Assembly: GCA_003576805.1 (NCBI GenBank)
Contig: QEVM01000045.1
Span: 1 to 34,236, forward strand
DNA: 34,236 nucleotides
Source of the DNA: Pseudomonadota bacterium
Lineage (GTDB): Bacteria > Myxococcota_A > UBA9160 > PR03
Reading direction: 5' to 3'
The notes under the pieces are model-generated. The model did no database searches and was not told where the DNA came from. It saw only the letters and a program-made list of their open reading frames with translations. The position numbers were made by a program, and so were the translations under genes. Within the stretch, counting starts at the first letter, position 1; each line of letters begins with the position of its first letter. Positions 8,485-16,978 of this stretch are shown one piece after another.

Positions 8485-9662
8485 ATCGAGCGGATCTGCT
8501 TCTCGACGGTGAGCGGGGAGCTCTCGCGGCGCACCGCGATCGACTGCGCGGTGTCGCCGCGCAGGAGGTCGCGCGCGATGTCGCGCTCGGACGCGCTGAG
8601 CCGGGCGAGCAGATGCTCGGCGAGCAGGCTCTCCGCGCCGGCGGCGAGCCGCTCGCCGCCGAGCTCGAGCTCGACGAGCCGCGCGCGCAGCCCGTCCGGC
8701 GCGAAGAACACCGCGAGGTCCGCGCGACCGGCGAGCCCGAGCTTCTCGATCGCGCGCTGCACCGCGTTCGAGACCGCCGGCGCGCCGATGCCGAGCAGGT
8801 AGCCGATCTCCTTCGAAGAGCGCCCCATGCCGACGTACTCGGCGACCTGCCGTTCGCGGCGCGTGAGCCCGCGCGGATCGCCGACGTCCGGGTCGTTGCG
8901 GCGCGCGACGACGAAGCGCTGGCCGTCGCTCTCCACGCGATCGACGAGCGACCAGCGCCCCGCGACGAGCCCCTCCCACAGCGCGAGCGAGCGGTCCGGA
9001 TCGCCGCGCTCGCCCTGCGAGCGAGCGCTCTCGCGACGCAAGACGGCGTCGCGCAGCACCGCGCGCGCGCGCGAGCTGCGCGCGGGTCCGGTCGCGTCGA
9101 GCAGCGCCGCGCCTGGATCGAGCACCGCCTCCGCCTCGCCGGCGCTGGCTTCCGATTCGAGCGCAATGCGCAACCGCAGGCCGGCGCCGACGTGCGCGGC
9201 GATGCGCGTCCAGCGCCGCCGCTCGGCCGCCGTCACGGCCCGCGTCCCGTCGAGCGCGGCGCCGAGGACCACGATCGCGCCGGTCCCGGTGGGCGCGATC
9301 AGGTAGGCGCAGTCGGACACGCCCGTCGCGCGCTCGAAGGCGCGCCGCTCCTCGGGGAAGCGCGCGAAGAGCTGCTGGGAGAGCGTCGCGAAGAGCGGCC
9401 TGCCCTTGGCGAACACGCTGCTCAGCGCTTCGCGGGTGCCGGCGCGCAGCAGGCGTTCGAAGCGCTCCATGAAGGCGGGCGACACACCCGATTGTCCCGC
9501 GACCGCGACCTGCGGCGCCCACGCGGGGCCGGACAGCACGTACCCGGCGAGCGCCGGCGTATCGAGCAGCGGCCGCGTCGCTTCGACCAACCGGGCGAAC
9601 CAGCCGTCGAGGCTCGGGCCCAGCTCGTAGGCCGCTTCCACGGGAGCGATCCAGTCGCGCAT
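8427..9662 (-). CDS. LuxR-type regulator with two HTH domains
   Basis: A 411-residue putative transcription factor. Residues 1 to about 200 form a GAF-like or other small-molecule sensing region (IAPTGTGAIVVLGAAL, then a long helix); I do not recognise the family. Two LuxR-type DNA-binding segments follow: the first at about 266-320 (LTRRERQVAEYVGMGRSSKE, AVSNAVQRAIEKLGL) and the second at about 354-411 ([36 protein letters not shown]). No receiver domain with phosphoacceptor Asp and no Walker A motif was seen. Two HTHs in one chain is unusual; LuxR regulators normally carry one at the C-terminus. The ATG at 9662 has GCGGAG shortly upstream; the open frame continues upstream to 9956 but that part has no domain. 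It is convergent with the P450 gene and divergent from the propeller protein. Confidence 0.85.
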   Translation of the reverse strand: MRDWIAPVEAAYELGPSLDGWFARLVEATRPLLDTPALAGYVLSGPAWAPQVAVAGQSGVSPAFMERFERLLRAGTREALSSVFAKGRPLFATLSQQLFARFPEERRAFERATGVSDCAYLIAPTGTGAIVVLGAALDGTRAVTAAERRRWTRIAAHVGAGLRLRIALESEASAGEAEAVLDPGAALLDATGPARSSRARAVLRDAVLRRESARSQGERGDPDRSLALWEGLVAGRWSLVDRVESDGQRFVVARRNDPDVGDPRGLTRRERQVAEYVGMGRSSKEIGYLLGIGAPAVSNAVQRAIEKLGLAGRADLAVFFAPDGLRARLVELELGGERLAAGAESLLAEHLLARLSASERDIARDLLRGDTAQSIAVRRESSPLTVEKQIRSIYEKLDVGSRVELAAKLAV

Positions 9663-9719
9663 CGGGGCTCCGCGCCGCCGCCTCCGGCCTGCGCTCGGCG
9701 AGTATAGGAAGGCGCGAGA

Positions 9720-9739
9720 CCGCGCCGGCCGCGGCGCGG
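9720..9739. repeat. Perfect 8-bp inverted repeat in a divergent promoter region
   Basis: CCGCGCCG (9720-9727), a 4-bp spacer GCCG, then CGGCGCGG (9732-9739). It lies in the 175-bp gap (9663-9837) between the divergent luxR-type gene and the propeller protein gene, about 58 bp upstream of the luxR start. It could be an autoregulatory operator or a hairpin in the luxR leader. In DNA of this composition such G/C palindromes also arise by chance, so the confidence is modest. Confidence 0.4.
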
Positions 9740-9837
9740 CGGCCTGCGCCGTGAACAAGTCGGTATGGATGGCGGCGCGCGCCCGCGAATAGAGTCGGCC
9801 GAGCGCTGCCGCCCCGGCGGCGTCGGAGGAGCGTCGA

Positions 9838-12800
9838 GTGCATCGAGGCGCGCGCGGCTCGCGGATCGCCTGGCTTCTGTGTGCAGCGGCTGCGCTCGCG
9901 CTGCCGGCGGCCGGCCGCGCGCAGAACGTCCCCGCCGACTGCGGGTGCTCGCTCACCGGACCCTACGTCGACCCGGATCCGGGCGTCGGCCTGCGCGCCC
10001 CGAACGCGGCGACCGGCCTCTCGCCCGGCGGCCGCTACCGCGTCGTCGTGACGTCGCTGCCCGGGCAGAGCCCCGCGACGCTCGACGTCGTCCGCGTGTC
10101 GGACGGCGCGACGCTGCTCCAGGGCGCCGGCGGCGTGCAGTGGGGCTTCAGCCCGGACGACGACCGCTTCGTGATCGGATCGTTCGTCGGCGCGCCGCCG
10201 GGCCAGCAGTTCGAGTACGCGCTCCACGACCTGGCGAGCGCGACGCCGCAGACGCCGATCTGGAGCAACGGTCCGACGCCTTGGAGCTCGGCGCGCCTGC
10301 GCTTCAGCGAGGACGGCTCGGTGTTCCTGTTCGCCGGGCACCAGCCCACGCTGGGAACGAGCCTCGCGATCATCGAGGTCGCGAGCCGCTCGCTCTTCCA
10401 GACGGGCTTCCTGCCCTCCACCGCGCCCGGCGATCTCGACGCCGACGAAGACCCGGCGGTCGAGGGCTGGGGCTTCGGGCCGAACCCGGCGCGCTTCGTG
10501 TACGCCTACGTCTCGAACGCGGGCGTCGGCACGACAGAATGGGGGCGCGTGAACGTCGCGACGCGGATCGTGCGCGAGGAGACGTTCACCGCCAACACGA
10601 TGCACGCCGTGTTCAGCCCGTGCGGCGACGCGGTCGCGTTCGTCGTGAAGCAGCTCGCGACCTCGGATCTCACCGACGTGTACCTGCACGCGACGGCCGA
10701 CCCGCTCGCCGCGCCGCTCGGCTCGCTGCAGATGCCCGTCCCCGCCCTGCAAGTGCAGTCGACCGCTGCGCAGCACGAAGTCCTGCAGGGCGGCGAGTCG
10801 AGCCGGCTCGCCGACAACCGCGCGGACGAGGCGTGCGCCGCCGCCAACGACCCGCCCGTCGCCGAGTTCGACGTGACGCCGCTCGTCGCCGGCAGCGCGG
10901 GCGGCTTCACGGACACGAGCAGCGATTCGGACGGCCAGGTGGTCGCGTGGCAGTGGGACTTCGGCGACGGCGCGACCTCGGCCGCGCAGCACCCGAGTCA
11001 CACCTACGCGACGAGCGGGACCTTCCGCGTGCGGCTCACGGTCACGGACGACGGCGGCGCGACCGACGCGACCGAGCGCGACGTCTCCGTGTGTGCGTCG
11101 CTCGCGTCGCTCGGCGGGCGCGTCCTCTTCGAGGAGAACCGCGATCTCTTCGTCCTGAACGCGGCCGACGGCTCTCGCGTGCGGCTCACGAACGGCGACG
11201 TCGACACGTACAGCGAGGCGCGCGACGGGCGCTTCTCGCCGGACGGCGCGCGGATCGCCTACGCGGACACCGGCATCTTCCTCGCCGGCATCTGGGTGAT
11301 GGACGCGGACGGCAGCCACCGCCGCCGCCTCACCGACGGAAGCGGACCGACCGGCGACTTCGACTTTCACGAACAGCCGGCCTGGTCCCCCGACGGCGCG
11401 TGGATCGCGTTCCGCAGCGACGACGTCGTGACGCCCGCCGACCAGGGGCTGTGGATGGTGCGGCCGGACGGCACGAGTCCGACCAAGATCGCGAGCACGT
11501 CGTGGTTCGACTTCGCGCCGGACTTCGCCCCGGACGTGTCGCCCGGGTGCGCGGGCCTCTCGCCCGCGCAGCGCGGGCCCGGCTGCTACACGATCTTCTT
11601 CGCGCGCGCGGCGAATCCGGGACCGGGCTCGTTCCTCGTGCGCGCGCAGGGCGACGGCTCGACTGCGACGCCGCTCACGCCCGTCGGCTCCTACGGCAAC
11701 CCCCGCGTCTCGCCCGACGGCGCCCGGCTCGCCTACTCGCGCAGCTTCGGGTTCGGTGGTCCCGTCGGCGGAATCACGCGCGTCGTCACGCGGCTGCTCG
11801 CCACGGGCGCGGAGCAGACCATCACCGAGGGCGGAGACGAGATCTTCACGGATCCGGTGTGGTCGCCCGATGGCCAGGCGATCGCCTACGCGTACAGCGC
11901 GGGCGCCGTGCCGGGCTCGACCACGAACTACGAGATGGGCGTCTCCGACGGCGCCGGCTGCAGCGAGCGCGCACTGCTCAGCGCGCCCGGCCATCAGCAG
12001 CCGCAGGACTGGGCGCCGGGCCACGCGGTGCAAGGCCCCGGCAGCATCGCGGGCCGCGCCGTGCTCGCCACGAACGCGCGCAGCGGCGTCGCGGGCGCGC
12101 TCGTGTCGATCTCGGGCGACGTCTCGGGGACGACGACCACCGACGCGAACGGCGACTTCGTCTTCGAGAATCTCCCGGTCGGCGCGAACGTCACGATCCG
12201 CTTCGTGTCGGCGCCCGGCTACGTCGAGTTCCAGATCCCGCCGTGGAGCGCCACCGGCGTCGTCGGCCATGCGGTCGGCGCGCTCGTCCGGGCGACGCCG
12301 GCGCAGTCCACGGTGCGCGGGACGATCCGGACCGACACCGGCGAGTGGCTCCCCGGCGTCACGCTGACGGCGAGCGGAGCGAACGGCCCGATCGTCGCGC
12401 AGACGGACGCGAACGGGGACTACGTGCTCTCGGCGCTCGCGACCTATCAGTCCTACACGCTCACGCCGTCGCTGGCCGGCTACCGCTTCGAGCCGCCGTC
12501 CGTGACCTTCACCGCGTTCGGGAGCTTCGCGAGCTTCCCGTTCACCGCGACCCCGCTGCCGCCCGCCGGGCGCATCGCATTCGTGCGCAGCAGCGAGGAC
12601 GGCGACGACGAAATCTTCGTCGCCGATCTCGACGGCGCGAACGCGGCGAACCTGACGTCCCACCCGGCGCACGATCGCGATCCCGCCTGGTCGCCGGACG
12701 GTACGCGCATCGCGTTCGCCAGCGACCGCGACGGCTTCTTCGCGCTCTTCGTGATGGATGCGGAGGGCGACGTCGTGACGCCCCTCGACGTCGCCGGTCG

Positions 12801-13698
12801 CGAGCCCGCGTGGTCGCCCGACGGCACGCACATCGTCTTCGCGAGCGACGGCGGCCTCGGGCGGCTGCGCCTCGCCGACGGCGCGATCTCGGGACTCACG
12901 TCGGATCCGTCCGACGCGAGCCCGCGCTTCCGGACCGATCAGCCCGACTGGGTGACGTTCGAGCGGAGCGTCGGCCCCGACGACTCGGACGTTTACGTCG
13001 CGACGCTGCACGGGGACGTGTTCGGCTTCGCCGAGGTGAACACCATCTTCGCCGAGGTCGATCCCGCGTGGGCCGCGACGGGGAGCCGCCTCGCGTACGC
13101 GTCGGTCCTCGGTTCGCAGCCCGGCGTGACCGCGATCTGGATGCGCGACTTCGACTCCGGCGCCTGGCACGGCTTCGGGCCGGGCGCCAACCCGACGTGG
13201 TCGCCCGACGGCGCGTGGATCGCCTACGACGACGCGGGCGCGATCCGCTACGTCCGCGCGGACGAGCCCTTCGCGTTGCCGAGGACCGCGGTCGACTCGG
13301 GGAGCGATCGCGATCCCGACTGGCAGCCGGCGGGCGGCGGCGCCTGCGCGAACGGCGTCGACGACGACGGCGACGGCCTCGTCGACGGGGACGATCCCGG
13401 CTGCACCGGTCCGTCGGACGCGAGCGAGCGCGCGGCGACACCGGGCTGCGACGACGGCGCCGACGACGACGGCGACGGGCTCGTGGACCTCGACGACCCC
13501 GGCTGCGCGGTGGGCGTCCAGCCGTACGAGGACCCGCCCTGCGACAACGGCATCGACGACGACGGCGACGGCTTGGTCGACGGCGACGACCCCGTCTGCG
13601 AGGCGCACTGGCCGTACTGGGAGACGGAGCCGCGCTGCGGCCTCGGCGCGGAGCTGGCGCTGGTGCTCGCCGCGCTCGCGCGGCGACGCGTCAGGTGA
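9838..13698 (+). CDS. Large secreted TolB-like propeller/PKD protein with DGDG repeats and anchor-like tail
   Basis: A 1286-residue exported protein. Signal peptide: residues 1-28 (core AWLLCAAAALALPAAG, cleavage near GRA-QN). PD40/TolB-like propeller repeats with WSPDGxxIAF or VSPDGARLAY recur in two blocks, roughly 440-720 and 910-1165. A PKD domain at about 338-420 contains WQWDFGDG. Two carboxypeptidase-regulatory-like beta-sandwiches lie near 734-800 and 823-905 (TDANGDFVF, TDANGDYVL). From Cys1170 come three copies of C-x-(N/D)G-x-DDDGDGLVD-x-DDP-x-C, a likely calcium-binding, disulphide-bonded stalk. The chain ends RCGLGAELALVLAALARRR: cysteine, hydrophobic helix, basic tail, like a surface-sorting tag. 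GTG at 9838 follows GGAGGAG at six-nucleotide spacing. No enzyme motif seen; surface binding or scaffold role is inferred. Confidence 0.88.
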   Translation: MHRGARGSRIAWLLCAAAALALPAAGRAQNVPADCGCSLTGPYVDPDPGVGLRAPNAATGLSPGGRYRVVVTSLPGQSPATLDVVRVSDGATLLQGAGGVQWGFSPDDDRFVIGSFVGAPPGQQFEYALHDLASATPQTPIWSNGPTPWSSARLRFSEDGSVFLFAGHQPTLGTSLAIIEVASRSLFQTGFLPSTAPGDLDADEDPAVEGWGFGPNPARFVYAYVSNAGVGTTEWGRVNVATRIVREETFTANTMHAVFSPCGDAVAFVVKQLATSDLTDVYLHATADPLAAPLGSLQMPVPALQVQSTAAQHEVLQGGESSRLADNRADEACAAANDPPVAEFDVTPLVAGSAGGFTDTSSDSDGQVVAWQWDFGDGATSAAQHPSHTYATSGTFRVRLTVTDDGGATDATERDVSVCASLASLGGRVLFEENRDLFVLNAADGSRVRLTNGDVDTYSEARDGRFSPDGARIAYADTGIFLAGIWVMDADGSHRRRLTDGSGPTGDFDFHEQPAWSPDGAWIAFRSDDVVTPADQGLWMVRPDGTSPTKIASTSWFDFAPDFAPDVSPGCAGLSPAQRGPGCYTIFFARAANPGPGSFLVRAQGDGSTATPLTPVGSYGNPRVSPDGARLAYSRSFGFGGPVGGITRVVTRLLATGAEQTITEGGDEIFTDPVWSPDGQAIAYAYSAGAVPGSTTNYEMGVSDGAGCSERALLSAPGHQQPQDWAPGHAVQGPGSIAGRAVLATNARSGVAGALVSISGDVSGTTTTDANGDFVFENLPVGANVTIRFVSAPGYVEFQIPPWSATGVVGHAVGALVRATPAQSTVRGTIRTDTGEWLPGVTLTASGANGPIVAQTDANGDYVLSALATYQSYTLTPSLAGYRFEPPSVTFTAFGSFASFPFTATPLPPAGRIAFVRSSEDGDDEIFVADLDGANAANLTSHPAHDRDPAWSPDGTRIAFASDRDGFFALFVMDAEGDVVTPLDVAGREPAWSPDGTHIVFASDGGLGRLRLADGAISGLTSDPSDASPRFRTDQPDWVTFERSVGPDDSDVYVATLHGDVFGFAEVNTIFAEVDPAWAATGSRLAYASVLGSQPGVTAIWMRDFDSGAWHGFGPGANPTWSPDGAWIAYDDAGAIRYVRADEPFALPRTAVDSGSDRDPDWQPAGGGACANGVDDDGDGLVDGDDPGCTGPSDASERAATPGCDDGADDDGDGLVDLDDPGCAVGVQPYEDPPCDNGIDDDGDGLVDGDDPVCEAHWPYWETEPRCGLGAELALVLAALARRRVR

Positions 13699-13732
13699 GG
13701 CGGGTGCGGAGAGCGGCCACGCCGGTGCCCGC

Positions 13733-15292
13733 CTACGCCGGCTGCGGCCTCGGGTCGCCGTGCTCGACGACGAAGCTCACCGCGGTCGAGATCGGCGAGC
13801 TCTCTTCGAGCACCGTCTCGACGAAGCGGTAGTCGGCGCGCCACGCGTCGCGCGTCACCTCGTGGCGGACGTAGCCGCGGCTCACCGCCTCGAAGTACTC
13901 GACGTGCGGATAGCTGTTGAAGAGCAGCTCGATCAGCGACGCGGTGCCCTCGTCGAGGCCGCCCGACGAGATGCCGGTCGCGACGAACTCGCTCGCGATC
14001 GGATCCGAGAAGGTCGACGGCGCGCCGGGCGTCTGTCCGGGTACCCAGCCGACGCCCGACGCGTGGATGTCGCCGGTGAGGATCACGCTGTTGCGCAGCG
14101 GGCGCGCGCGCAAGAAGTCGACGATGCGCTGGCGCGCGAACGGGTAGCCGTCCCACTGGTCGAAGTTGAGGCGGGTGCCGATGGGCGTCGGCGAGAACAC
14201 GACCTGCTGCGCCATCACGTTCCAGCGGGCATTCGAGGCGGCGAGGCCGCCGAGCAGCCAGCTCTCCTGCGCGGCGCCCAGCATGTCGCCGTCCGGATTC
14301 GGGAACGTCGCGCAGATCGGGTCGAGCGCGCGGTCGTTGCAGTCCTGGTCGGTGCGGTACTGCCGCGTGTCGAGCACGAAGAGCTTGGCGAGGTCGCCGA
14401 ACGCGAGATCGCGGTAGATGCGGAACGACGCGCCCTTCGGCGGCAGCAGACGCACCGGCGTGTTCTCGTACCACGCCTGGTACGCCCACGCGCGCAGGTC
14501 GAGGAACGGCACGGGATACGGCGCGCCGTTCTCGTCGCGCAGCTCGCCCGCGTAGTTGTTGGCGACCTCGTGGTCGTCCCACGTCACGAGCCACGGGAAG
14601 CGCCGGTGCGCCTCGGCCAGGTTCGGGTCGCTCTTGTACAGCGCGTAGCGGTTGCGGTAGCCGGCCAACGTCTCGATGCGCGGGCCGTCGTGATCGCGCA
14701 CCTCGCCGCCGACGCCCGACTCGTAGATGTAGTCGCCGAGGAAGGCGACGAAGTCGAGGTCCTCCTGCGCGAGGTGGTGATGCGCGGTGTAGTAGCCCGA
14801 CTTCCAGTTTTGGCACGACGCCGACGCGAAGCGCATCAGCGCCGGCGCGGCGCTCGGCGCGGGGAAGGTGCGCGTGCGGCCGACGGGGCTCACGTGGCCG
14901 TCGGCGTGGAAGCGGTAGAAGTACCAGCGATCGGGCGCCAGCCCGTTCACGTCCACGTGCACGGAGTGACCGAGGCTCGGATCCGCGACCGCCGAGCCGG
15001 CGCGCACGATCGAGCGGAACGCCTCGTCGTTCGCGACCTCCCAGAACACGGTGACGGGGACCGGCGGCATGCCGGCCGCGCCGTCGGGCGCGAGCGGCGT
15101 CGGCGCGAGCCGCGTCCAGAGCACGACGCGGTCCGCGAGCGGATCGCCCGACGCGACGCCGAGCGTGAACGGATCGCCGGGCAGCACCGGCGAGCCGAAG
15201 TCGCAGCCGGCGGCCGTCATCGCCGCGCTCGCCGCCACCAGCTCGAGGAAGCGGCGGCGCGAGATGGGAAGATCGAAGCGATCGCGGCTCAT
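13733..15292 (-). CDS. phoD: PhoD-type alkaline phosphatase/phosphodiesterase, Tat lipoprotein
   Basis: A 519-residue PhoD-family metallophosphatase that hydrolyses phosphate mono- and diesters outside the cytoplasm. The N-terminus has a twin-arginine motif SRRRFLEL (residues 11-18) followed by a short hydrophobic stretch and lipobox TAAGC (Cys30), so Tat export and lipidation are both expected. A PhoD N-terminal beta domain (GVASGDPLADRVVLWTRL) precedes the catalytic domain with FLGDYIYE, WDDHEVANNY and ILTGDIHASG, which carry metal ligands. Length is usual for the family. ATG at 15292 has AAGGAG seven nucleotides upstream. The start overlaps the stop of the preceding PEP-CTERM gene by 4 nt (ATGA), so the two are coupled. 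The gene ends 34 bp from the convergent propeller gene, with no clear terminator between. Confidence 0.93.
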   Translation of the reverse strand: MSRDRFDLPISRRRFLELVAASAAMTAAGCDFGSPVLPGDPFTLGVASGDPLADRVVLWTRLAPTPLAPDGAAGMPPVPVTVFWEVANDEAFRSIVRAGSAVADPSLGHSVHVDVNGLAPDRWYFYRFHADGHVSPVGRTRTFPAPSAAPALMRFASASCQNWKSGYYTAHHHLAQEDLDFVAFLGDYIYESGVGGEVRDHDGPRIETLAGYRNRYALYKSDPNLAEAHRRFPWLVTWDDHEVANNYAGELRDENGAPYPVPFLDLRAWAYQAWYENTPVRLLPPKGASFRIYRDLAFGDLAKLFVLDTRQYRTDQDCNDRALDPICATFPNPDGDMLGAAQESWLLGGLAASNARWNVMAQQVVFSPTPIGTRLNFDQWDGYPFARQRIVDFLRARPLRNSVILTGDIHASGVGWVPGQTPGAPSTFSDPIASEFVATGISSGGLDEGTASLIELLFNSYPHVEYFEAVSRGYVRHEVTRDAWRADYRFVETVLEESSPISTAVSFVVEHGDPRPQPA

Positions 15293-16107
15293 CGAGCGGC
15301 TCCTTTTCGGCGGACGAGCAGCGCGAGTCCGACACCGACGAGCAAGAGCGAGCCCGGCTCGGGCACGACGGTGATGACCTGCGTCTGCGAGAACGAGATG
15401 GGCTGACCCGGCGCGAGCGCGAACAGCCAGCCCGCGGTGACCGTGACGTCGCCCGACGCGGACGTCGCACCCGTGAGGGTGGTGACGCCGCCGTCGCTGA
15501 GGCTCGCCAGCGTGTCGCTCCAGAGCGCGAGCTCGATCGCGTCGGGAGCCAGTCCCCACTCCGCCTGCCAGCTTCCGAGCCCGCTCGCATCGGTGACGGA
15601 CGCGCGGCCGGGCGGCGTGAAGAGCGCCTCGTCGTCGGCGAACGACGTGAAGAGGTCGACGTCGTCGTACGCGAAGAAGGCGATCGAGATCGGCGCCGTG
15701 AGGGCCGTCAGCGTCACGTCGAGAGTCAGGGACGACGACACCGCGGGATCGCCGATGGCAGAGCCGGCGAGCCGCCATGCGAGATCGAGCCGGAAGCGCT
15801 GCCCTGCGTCGGTGTAGGAAGCGGCGAGCGCGTCCTCCTTGCCGTCGCCGTCGGCGTCGCTCGCCGCGGACGAGAGCAGCGAGAGATCCGTGACCGGCGA
15901 CTCGAACGGCGCCGATCCAGGCCGGACGAAGAGCTGCTGCGTGCGCAGATGCGCGACGCCGTTCACGGTCCAGCCGGTGACCTGCTCGAGCGTCGGATCG
16001 ACGTCGACGACCGCGACGCCGCTCTCGAGCGGGATCGCGGCGGCGGGCGATGCGGCGGCGCCGAGCAGGGCCGCAGCGGCGAGCGCGACGAGGCGGGAGG
16101 GCGACAC
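15289..16107 (-). CDS. Secreted PEP-CTERM protein
   Basis: A 272-residue exported protein of unknown function. Signal peptide: residues 1-24 (RLVALAAAALLGAAASPAAA). The C-terminus has a canonical PEP-CTERM tag: VVPEPGSLLLVGVGLALLV followed by RRKGAAR, from about residue 247. Exosortase-type processing at this tag is the known role in the family; no exosortase gene is in the window. The body is Ser/Thr/Ala-rich and beta-strand-like, with a DADGDGKED acidic loop that could bind calcium. The GTG at 16107 is preceded by a near-perfect AGGAGG at five-nucleotide spacing, so I prefer it over upstream starts that would lack a signal peptide. It is first in an operon with phoD (ATGA overlap). Its role beside a phosphatase is unknown. 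Confidence 0.88.
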   Translation of the reverse strand: MSPSRLVALAAAALLGAAASPAAAIPLESGVAVVDVDPTLEQVTGWTVNGVAHLRTQQLFVRPGSAPFESPVTDLSLLSSAASDADGDGKEDALAASYTDAGQRFRLDLAWRLAGSAIGDPAVSSSLTLDVTLTALTAPISIAFFAYDDVDLFTSFADDEALFTPPGRASVTDASGLGSWQAEWGLAPDAIELALWSDTLASLSDGGVTTLTGATSASGDVTVTAGWLFALAPGQPISFSQTQVITVVPEPGSLLLVGVGLALLVRRKGAAR

Positions 16108-16126
16108 GGGAGCCTCCTGGGCAGCA

Positions 16127-16155
16127 GTCCTCCCGGTAGGTGGACGCCCCGGGAC
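16127..16155 (-). repeat. Imperfect inverted repeat in 5' region of the PEP-CTERM/phoD operon
   Basis: In plus orientation, GTCCTCCCGG (16127-16136) can pair with CCGGGAC (16149-16155) with a two-base bulge; GTCC (16127-16130) can instead pair with GGAC (16142-16145). The alternative hairpins lie 20-50 nt upstream of the GTG at 16107, just before its ribosome site, in the 199-bp divergent gap to the TerB-like gene. The two alternatives are mutually exclusive, which is compatible with RNA-level control, but nothing known was recognised. Confidence 0.3.
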
Positions 16156-16306
16156 GCGGGTGGCAGGGCGAAGCGGAGACGCTCGGCAAAGAGGAAGCGC
16201 CGGGCTCGGAATATCTATTGGAACGATGGATCGGCGGTCGCGAGATTCGGGGGCGAGGGAGCGCCGCGCGCCCGCGGCTCGCCGCGTGATGGAAAGGACA
16301 TCCGCC

Positions 16307-16978
16307 ATGATCGACCCGCGCAAGACCGACGTCAGCAAGATCCTCGAGCAGCTCCTCGGCGGCCACGCGCGCACCGGGGTCGCCGGCGCGCTGGCCGGCG
16401 GCATGCTCGCGAGCAAGGCCGGCCGAAAGCTCGGCAAGAAGGCGCTGAAGCTCGGCGGGCTCGCCGCGGTGGGCGGCGTCGCGTGGCTCGCCTACGACCG
16501 CTACCGCCGCGGCGACGCCGGAGGCGCGCCGCTGCTCCAGCTCGTCGAGGGCGCACGCCGCGCCGGCTTCCTGCCGCCGCCCGCGGACGCGCAGGGCGCG
16601 CAGGAGCTCGGCCTCGTGCTGATCCGCGCGATGATCGCCGCCGCGCGCGCAGACGGGAAGCTCGACGGCCGCGAGAGCGATGCGATCCACCGCGAGATCG
16701 ACGAGCTGGAGCTCGGCCCCGACGAGAAGGAGCTGCTGCACGCCGAGCTGTCGAAGCCGGTGGACGTCGATGCGCTCGTCGCGGCTGCCACCACTCCGGA
16801 GATCGCCGCGGACATCTATACCGCGTCGCTGCTCGCGATCGAGCTGGATACGCCCGCGGAGCGCGCGTGGCTCGCGATGCTGGCGGCTCGGCTGGGTCTG
16901 CCGGATGCGCTGCGCGACGAGATCGTGCGTCGCGTCGCGGACGGCGACGCGACGGCTGGCGACTCCGGCGCGAGCTAG
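16307..16978 (+). CDS. YebE/TerB-like inner-membrane protein (DUF533)
   Basis: A 223-residue protein resembling the DUF533/YebE family. N-terminal residues 1-20 (RKTDVSKILEQLLGG) precede a Gly/Ala/Lys-rich hydrophobic segment (AGALAGGMLASKAGRKLGKK, then LGGLAAVGGVAWLAYDRY) that probably inserts in the membrane. The C-terminal half, from about residue 95, is helical and TerB-like (LIRAMIAAARADGKLDGRE, then acidic helices). TerB-fold proteins are linked to metal or stress responses, but the role of this family is not settled. ATG at 16307 has AAAGGA eight nucleotides upstream; an in-frame ATG at 16289 is the alternative. It is convergent with nuoN, and their stop codons share CTAG. Confidence 0.85.
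   Translation: MIDPRKTDVSKILEQLLGGHARTGVAGALAGGMLASKAGRKLGKKALKLGGLAAVGGVAWLAYDRYRRGDAGGAPLLQLVEGARRAGFLPPPADAQGAQELGLVLIRAMIAAARADGKLDGRESDAIHREIDELELGPDEKELLHAELSKPVDVDALVAAATTPEIAADIYTASLLAIELDTPAERAWLAMLAARLGLPDALRDEIVRRVADGDATAGDSGAS

Noticed and set aside
7258-13608. Very long open frames opposite the real genes (for example minus 7258-13608, and the upstream parts of minus 963-4172)
   Set aside because: They are Arg/Ala-rich antisense or out-of-phase frames typical of very GC-rich DNA. They overlap genes with clear family motifs and show no domains of their own.
13699-13732. GGCGGG/CCCGCC inverted repeat as bidirectional terminator between the propeller and phoD genes
   Set aside because: Only six bases pair, with a long loop and no T-tract; this is expected by chance at this base composition.
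16120-16200. Resemblance to a c-di-GMP riboswitch (CGGTAGGT and GGCAAAG strings)
   Set aside because: The strings are in the wrong order and on the wrong strand relative to the genes, and the conserved stems are missing.
16108-16306. Sigma-54 promoter for the PEP-CTERM operon
   Set aside because: A GG-GC pair on the minus strand has 12 instead of 10 intervening bases, and the rest of the consensus is poor.
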